A stretch of DNA of 9,416 bases. It comes from Nitrospinota bacterium. Lineage in GTDB: Bacteria > Nitrospinota_A > JADGAW01. Position numbers and translations under genes: made by a program. This document shows, piece by piece, positions 6,172 to 9,416 of this stretch. Below the pieces are notes generated by a model. That model had not been told where the DNA came from. It did no database searches and was given only the letters and a program-made list of their open reading frames with translations. Within the stretch, counting starts at the first letter, position 1. Each line of letters begins with the position of its first letter. Where the stretch lies: the NCBI GenBank assembly GCA_015231815.1, contig JADGAW010000075.1, forward strand, positions 1-9,416, given 5' to 3'.

Positions 6172-6876
6172 ATGGAAAAAAATAATTTTTTATTTCTTTG
6201 TGAGGGGTATAGACAGGAAAACTACCACGATACACTCGGAAATTATAAAGATGAAATTGTTTTCTATCAAGACATCGACAAGCTTCTTCATCATTGTATT
6301 GAAAAACCTCCAAATGCTGTTTTCGTTGACCTGAAAACCAGTATGCGTAATACATCTAACTCACTTCTCAATACTCTGTATCGTCTTAATATGAACTGGC
6401 CGGTTCTTCGGTGCAATATGGGAGGTGATGGATCAGCTTCTGTTATGTCAATAAAAGGCGAGGACAATGGAGAGTCCTTGAGTGAGGTTATTAAAAACAT
6501 TATGAATAATGACCCAGACTGGTCAATTTCAAAAATCAACCGAATTTTTATGCGAGCTGATGTAACCTGCCGAATTCAAATGCATAAAGTCGGAGAAAAA
6601 AAGTGGGGACTTGGTAATATAACCAGCCTGAGTTCCGGGGGAAGTTATGTTATTTCGTATGATCCACCGGATATTGGAGAAACAATTCGGTTAAAAATAA
6701 TGGATATTAGTTCTACTCCTATCGACTGCAAGGGAGAAGTTAAATGGGTCAGAAGATGGGATGAAGGTACTCAGCTTCCCGGTGTTGGACTTACCTTCGA
6801 CCGTCGCTCCTTCACCTCACCTCACAAAAAAGCCCTCGTTGAATTCCTCTTCAACTCCCTCACCAAAAGGCTTTAA
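6172..6876 (+). CDS. PilZ-domain protein with N-terminal receiver-like region
   Basis: This is a soluble 234-aa protein. Residues 1-85 alternate strands and helices, with NAVFVDLKTSMRNTSNSL (48-65) resembling a degenerate response-regulator fold. Residues 121-232 look like a PilZ domain, the c-di-GMP-binding beta-barrel. The R-x-x-x-R motif is Arg124-IFM-Arg128. The second motif, normally (D/N)xSxxG, is SLSSGG at 152-157, with Ser replacing the acidic or amide residue, or is reached from Asn149 with an insertion. KGEVKWVRRW and LPGVGLTF are typical later strands. It probably senses c-di-GMP and acts through protein contacts, although the changed second motif leaves binding uncertain. The ATG has no visible Shine-Dalgarno sequence, and the octamer repeat array ends 10 bp before it. 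No membrane segment or enzyme domain is present. Confidence 0.85.
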   Translation: MEKNNFLFLCEGYRQENYHDTLGNYKDEIVFYQDIDKLLHHCIEKPPNAVFVDLKTSMRNTSNSLLNTLYRLNMNWPVLRCNMGGDGSASVMSIKGEDNGESLSEVIKNIMNNDPDWSISKINRIFMRADVTCRIQMHKVGEKKWGLGNITSLSSGGSYVISYDPPDIGETIRLKIMDISSTPIDCKGEVKWVRRWDEGTQLPGVGLTFDRRSFTSPHKKALVEFLFNSLTKRL

Positions 6877-6949
6877 TGTCTTTTTGATATTGAATGGACA
6901 ACCTCATATTGGGGTGATTGAAGGGGAAGGAAAATCCCCACAAAATTAT

Positions 6950-6966
6950 GAGAAATTGCTTTTCTC
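6950..6966 (+). terminator. Weak candidate terminator hairpin after the PilZ gene
   Basis: GAGAAA-TTGCT-TTTCTC forms a 6-bp AT-rich stem followed by a T-rich tract (TCTGTTGTTTCTTTC). A second small stem, GGGGA/TCCCC (6923-6927 with 6935-6939), lies just upstream. The two together may end the PilZ transcript, but the stems are weak, so this is tentative. Confidence 0.3.
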
Positions 6967-7003
6967 TCTGTTGTTTCTTTCTCGGTATTATTTCATTCCA
7001 TAA

Positions 7004-7032
7004 TTTACAGTAGGGTTTTCCCTCTTTACAAT
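7004..7032 (+). promoter_or_regulatory. Sigma-70-type promoter for the coiled-coil gene
   Basis: TTTACA (7004-7009) and TACAAT (7027-7032) each match the consensus at five of six positions and are separated by exactly 17 bp. Transcription would start near 7039, giving a leader of roughly 370 nt before the ATG at 7413. This is the best -35/-10 pair I found in the gap. It lies downstream of the PilZ stop, so the coiled-coil gene is probably transcribed separately. Confidence 0.5.
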
Positions 7033-7063
7033 TTTTTCTTACCGTAATACTCTTACTTTCTTT

Positions 7064-7099
7064 ATTGCAGTGCAATAATTGTAGGATAGTAATTGCACT
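7064..7099. promoter_or_regulatory. Palindromic TGCAAT site cluster (operator or leader hairpin)
   Basis: ATTGCAGTGCAAT (7064-7076) is a palindrome around one central base. A further ATTGCACT (7092-7099) is a perfect inverted repeat of AGTGCAAT (7069-7076) across 15 bp. Three TGCAAT half-sites therefore lie within 36 bp, just downstream of the predicted transcription start. A repressor operator or an 8-bp RNA stem are both possible. Confidence 0.4.
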
Positions 7100-7199
7100 A
7101 AATAAAATATATCAAGTAGGTAATAGAATAAATTTTTTGCTTAATGGATAGCACAACATTTTTCCTAAATCTTTTCTTTTCAGAGGATTATGCAATGTC

Positions 7200-7234
7200 T
7201 TGAAGTTATCATTAAATCTTTGGGTTTACTTCAA
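7200..7234 (+). other. Inverted repeat in the leader, TTGAAGT/ACTTCAA
   Basis: TTGAAGT (7200-7206) pairs perfectly with ACTTCAA (7228-7234) around a 21-nt loop. It lies midway in the predicted leader of the coiled-coil gene. Seven pairs with a large loop give only modest support for a real structure. Confidence 0.3.
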
Positions 7235-7310
7235 CAGTTTTTACTTTTCTTTTTACCGTTTTTTCGGAAGAAATTACGATAAATTTTCCTGGATTTTGTG
7301 CTATCATAAT

Positions 7311-7357
7311 CGCTTGCTATCTCATACGATAGAAGCGTGGTGATGTTGGTGGTATGA
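7311..7357 (+). ncRNA. Candidate structured leader RNA: 10-bp stem with potential loop pseudoknot
   Basis: CGCTT (7311-7315), a bulged G, and CTATC (7317-7321) pair with GATAG-AAGCG (7328-7337), forming a 10-bp stem around the hexaloop TCATAC (7322-7327). All six loop bases are complementary to GTATGA at 7352-7357, 14 nt downstream of the stem, so an H-type pseudoknot can form. GTATGA also overlaps a competing small stem, GACT/AGTC (7356-7359 with 7365-7368), which offers a switch-like choice. It ends about 55 nt before the start codon. It matches no riboswitch class I know, and I checked it mentally against the c-di-GMP-I core without success. A cis-regulatory role is inference. Confidence 0.45.
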
Positions 7358-7387
7358 CTCATGAAGTCCCGAACAAGAGGGCGTTTT

Positions 7388-7407
7388 CTTTTACCTGTAA
7401 AAGGAGG
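7388..7407 (+). promoter_or_regulatory. Palindrome/hairpin overlapping the Shine-Dalgarno sequence
   Basis: CTTTTACCTGTAAAAG (7388-7403) is a perfect palindrome that can fold as a 6-bp stem with a 4-nt loop. Its 3' arm overlaps the first bases of the strong ribosome binding site AAGGAGG (7401-7407), which sits 5 nt before the ATG at 7413. Folding could partly hide the ribosome binding site, or the palindrome could be a DNA operator. Confidence 0.4.
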
Positions 7408-7412
7408 AAGTA

Positions 7413-9416
7413 ATGGCTGATGAAGAGAAGAAAGCAAAGGCTGAAAAAAAAGAAACATCAGATGAAACAGTTTCCATCTCAAAAAAAGAACTTGAAGAAT
7501 TAAGAGGTCTGGTTAAAGATGCTGCTGAAGAAAGAAAAAATTTACATTTGTTAGCCGAGTTTTTTGAAAAAGAAAAAGAATCAATTACCTCTTTTAAAGC
7601 CTCTGTCGAATCCCTAAAGGAAAAAGTACCAAATTATCACGATTTTATTGAAAACGTAGAAAAAAAATCGGGGGATCTTAGAAATATTGAGCAAAAACTT
7701 AACGATGTCCTTATGAACAATAAGGAACTCGAATCCAGCCGCACAAAAACAAAAAGAGAGATTGATAGCTTAAATATGTTGGCGGAACATGTCAATGTAA
7801 AGCTTAAAGGTCTTGGACAGCAAAGAATTCTTGTGGAAAGAGCCAGTGAAGAATCTGCAAAACTCAACATCCTTATTTGGGATATGGAATCACGGGTAAG
7901 AAAACTGTCCGAGGAAAACAAGCTTATTCGGTCGGCAGACAAAAATGTTATGCGACTCGAAGGGATGCTGGAAAAGGTTGATGATCAGGTTGAGGAAATT
8001 AAACGATTAAAGGAATTCATGAAGGGTGCAGAAGAAAAGCTGACCTCCCTCAAAGATTTAAGTAGAAGTCTTGATAAGAAAATTGACCGTCTCAACAGCG
8101 AGAAGGCGTTAATCGACACCTTTAACAAAGATGCCAATAAACTTCAGGAAGTTCTGAAAACCATGCAAAGCAATGTTGATAACCTTATGCAGCAAAATGA
8201 GGCAGTGGAAGAGGTAAGAAGAGGGGTTGACAATATTCTCAAGGATTTTAGCGAAATAAAAATTGAAGCCCGAAATATTGACATGAAGCACGAGAATATT
8301 AGTAGGGTCAGTGGAAAACTCAATGAACTGGATAATGTCATTATTCAGGTTGATACCGACCTTGCCAGAATTAATGATGAAAAAATATCTATTGAAAAAA
8401 CAGAGGACAAAATAAACCGTCTTAATTCTTTTCTTATCGATAACCTTGGTGCAAAAATGAAAACTCTTAAAGAACAAATGGCAGAAATTGATGTCACCAA
8501 CGATAAGATGAAGGAATTTAAAACTATTGCAAATGAACTGGAAGTGAAGTTTGAAAAGTTTAATGAAGGAATAGAAACAGCAAATGCATTTGAAAAACGA
8601 CTTGATGAACTGAATGATACCTATGCAAGAACAGATGAAACTCTTGGAGATTTAACCGAAAAAGAAGCCTTAATTGAACAACTGGAGAAGAAGTTAAATG
8701 ATCTCAGTTCCCTCGTTGTCAATAACGACGTCAAAATCGAGAACCAAATCAGCAGGAAAGCAATTATTGACAAAATGGAGAAAAAACTTGATGGAATTGA
8801 GTATTACATTGAAGATTCTAATATTAAAATTAATTCTTTAAGCAAGAAAACAGAGTTTATTGACCGGGTGGATAAAAAAATTGATACCTTAAAGAATGTC
8901 AATAAGGAACTTGAAGAAAGAATTATTCAAACGACAAGAGATAAAATTGCCCTTAATGATCAGGAAAAAAGGTTGGATGGAGTAAATTCAAAACTCAACC
9001 TCATCAATGAAGAAATAGAAACAAAAATAATCGAATTAAACACTGCCAAAGAGTCGCTGAAAAAACTTGACCAGACACGATATGAACTGGGACTTCAACT
9101 GGGTAATCTGGAAAAGAAATATGATGACACTATTAAAAAAGAAGAAATTATTGATAGCTACAAAGGAAAAATAGAGGAAGTCAGTAACGACCTACAAAAA
9201 CTTGCCATGAGGCATTCAAATCTCAAAGAATCGGAAGATAATCTTACGGAAATTGAGAAGAAAACTGAATTCCTCACCAATTTGGTTCATAAAATTGATG
9301 AAAAAATCGAACAGGTACTTAAGGGAGAAGGACTTGTTAAAACAACACATGAGGAAATTGGCAAGCTCTATAAATTTGTGAGCGAACTTAAGGAAGAATC
9401 AAGAAATGTCATCAAG
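7413..9416 (+). CDS. Long coiled-coil protein built of 31-residue units (5' part, open at window end)
   Basis: The frame is open from an ATG with a strong AAGGAGG site to the window edge: 668 codons without a stop. Residues 1-20 are a Lys/Glu/Ala-rich, probably disordered tail. From about residue 22 onward the protein is continuous amphipathic helix, very rich in Glu, Lys, Asp, Asn, Leu and Ile. The only proline seen is Pro73, and there is one Trp (156) and no Cys. No signal peptide, membrane segment, Walker A motif or zinc hook is visible, so it is not a recognisable SMC or Rad50 N-terminus. From residue 178 the rod is organised in 31-residue units. A cytosolic filament, scaffold or spacer role is plausible. 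It has its own predicted promoter and long leader and is probably not co-transcribed with nuo. Confidence 0.92.
   Translation, partial: MADEEKKAKAEKKETSDETVSISKKELEELRGLVKDAAEERKNLHLLAEFFEKEKESITSFKASVESLKEKVPNYHDFIENVEKKSGDLRNIEQKLNDVLMNNKELESSRTKTKREIDSLNMLAEHVNVKLKGLGQQRILVERASEESAKLNILIWDMESRVRKLSEENKLIRSADKNVMRLEGMLEKVDDQVEEIKRLKEFMKGAEEKLTSLKDLSRSLDKKIDRLNSEKALIDTFNKDANKLQEVLKTMQSNVDNLMQQNEAVEEVRRGVDNILKDFSEIKIEARNIDMKHENISRVSGKLNELDNVIIQVDTDLARINDEKISIEKTEDKINRLNSFLIDNLGAKMKTLKEQMAEIDVTNDKMKEFKTIANELEVKFEKFNEGIETANAFEKRLDELNDTYARTDETLGDLTEKEALIEQLEKKLNDLSSLVVNNDVKIENQISRKAIIDKMEKKLDGIEYYIEDSNIKINSLSKKTEFIDRVDKKIDTLKNVNKELEERIIQTTRDKIALNDQEKRLDGVNSKLNLINEEIETKIIELNTAKESLKKLDQTRYELGLQLGNLEKKYDDTIKKEEIIDSYKGKIEEVSNDLQKLAMRHSNLKESEDNLTEIEKKTEFLTNLVHKIDEKIEQVLKGEGLVKTTHEEIGKLYKFVSELKEESRNVIK
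7944..9155 (+). repeat. Thirteen consecutive ~31-residue coiled-coil repeat units
   Basis: Units begin at residues 178, 209, 240, 271, 302, 333, 365, 396, 427, 458, 489, 520 and 551. All are 31 residues long except one of 32 (333-364). Each opens with (K/R)-(L/I/V/M)-(D/N)-x-(L/I): for example KLTSL, GVDNI, KLNEL, RLDEL, KLNDL, KLDGI, KIDTL, RLDGV, with hydrophobic residues again near unit positions 16 and 19. Many units end in EK or DK. The DNA has diverged, so the repeat is visible only in the protein. After residue 581 related motifs continue (KKTEFL at 616-621 resembles KKTEFI at 478-483), but the spacing becomes irregular. Confidence 0.8.

Noticed and set aside
7144..7203. 19-codon ORF in the leader of the coiled-coil gene (possible leader peptide)
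   Set aside because: It has no ribosome binding site, low-complexity Phe-rich content and no regulatory codon run. Such ORFs are expected by chance in AT-rich DNA.
7290..7412. c-di-GMP riboswitch, suggested by the neighbouring PilZ gene
   Set aside because: The conserved GEMM-I core (AGGGCAAACC-type segment and tetraloop/receptor) is not present. Only a generic stem and pseudoknot potential can be shown.
7413..9416. SMC/Rad50-type ATPase or methyl-accepting chemotaxis protein
   Set aside because: There is no Walker A motif near the N-terminus, no membrane segment or HAMP domain and no signalling-hairpin motif. The uniform 31-residue units do not match these families.

Overview
This window carries the distal half of a respiratory complex I (NDH-1) operon, followed by a PilZ-domain gene and the first 668 codons of a very long coiled-coil protein. 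All genes lie on the + strand. Base composition is AT-rich. Starts include ATG and one TTG, and ribosome binding sites range from strong (GAGG, AGAGGAG, AAGGAGG) to undetectable. NDH-1 plus a c-di-GMP-type PilZ protein points to a free-living Gram-negative-type respiratory bacterium. Lineages such as Nitrospirota, Planctomycetota or Desulfobacterota would fit, but nothing here fixes the phylum.

Positions 1-5995 (nuo operon): the last 18 codons of nuoH, then nuoI, nuoJ, a foreign-looking block of four small ORFs (1117-2198), then nuoK, nuoL and nuoM. The genes are overlapping or tightly packed. NuoI brings two [4Fe-4S] clusters (N6a/N6b). NuoJ and NuoK belong to the membrane arm near the quinone site. 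NuoL and NuoM are antiporter-like proton-pumping subunits. nuoN does not follow nuoM in the window. NuoL lacks the usually invariant TM5 glutamate (Ala145) and the nearby Arg of the N-R-x-G-D motif (Val176). NuoM has lost the usual PDAHxxAPTAGS signature.

The block between nuoJ and nuoK encodes a 64-aa acidic/basic protein, a 183-aa protein with a PD-(D/E)XK-like nuclease motif, a 75-aa two-TM protein and a 26-aa one-TM protein. It is clearly poorer in G+C than nuoJ or nuoL, and it starts exactly at a 16-bp tandem duplication across the end of nuoJ. It looks like a gene cassette that landed in the operon without breaking it.

Positions 5996-6171: almost the entire gap consists of two opposed arrays of degenerate 8-bp repeats, seven purine-rich octamers then ten pyrimidine-rich octamers. 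Positions 6172-6876: a protein with an N-terminal receiver-like region and a C-terminal PilZ domain.

Positions 6877-7412: a 536-bp non-coding region with a good sigma-70-type promoter (TTTACA-N17-TACAAT) about 370 bp before the next start codon. The predicted long leader holds a palindromic TGCAAT site cluster, a 10-bp stem whose entire loop can form a pseudoknot with a downstream segment, and a hairpin touching the Shine-Dalgarno sequence. Positions 7413-9416: the coiled-coil gene, open at the window edge, whose rod is built of at least 13 consecutive units of almost exactly 31 residues.

The four most interesting signals are the cassette inside nuo, the altered antiporter subunits, the 8-bp opposed arrays, and the structured leader in front of the 31-residue-repeat filament-like protein.
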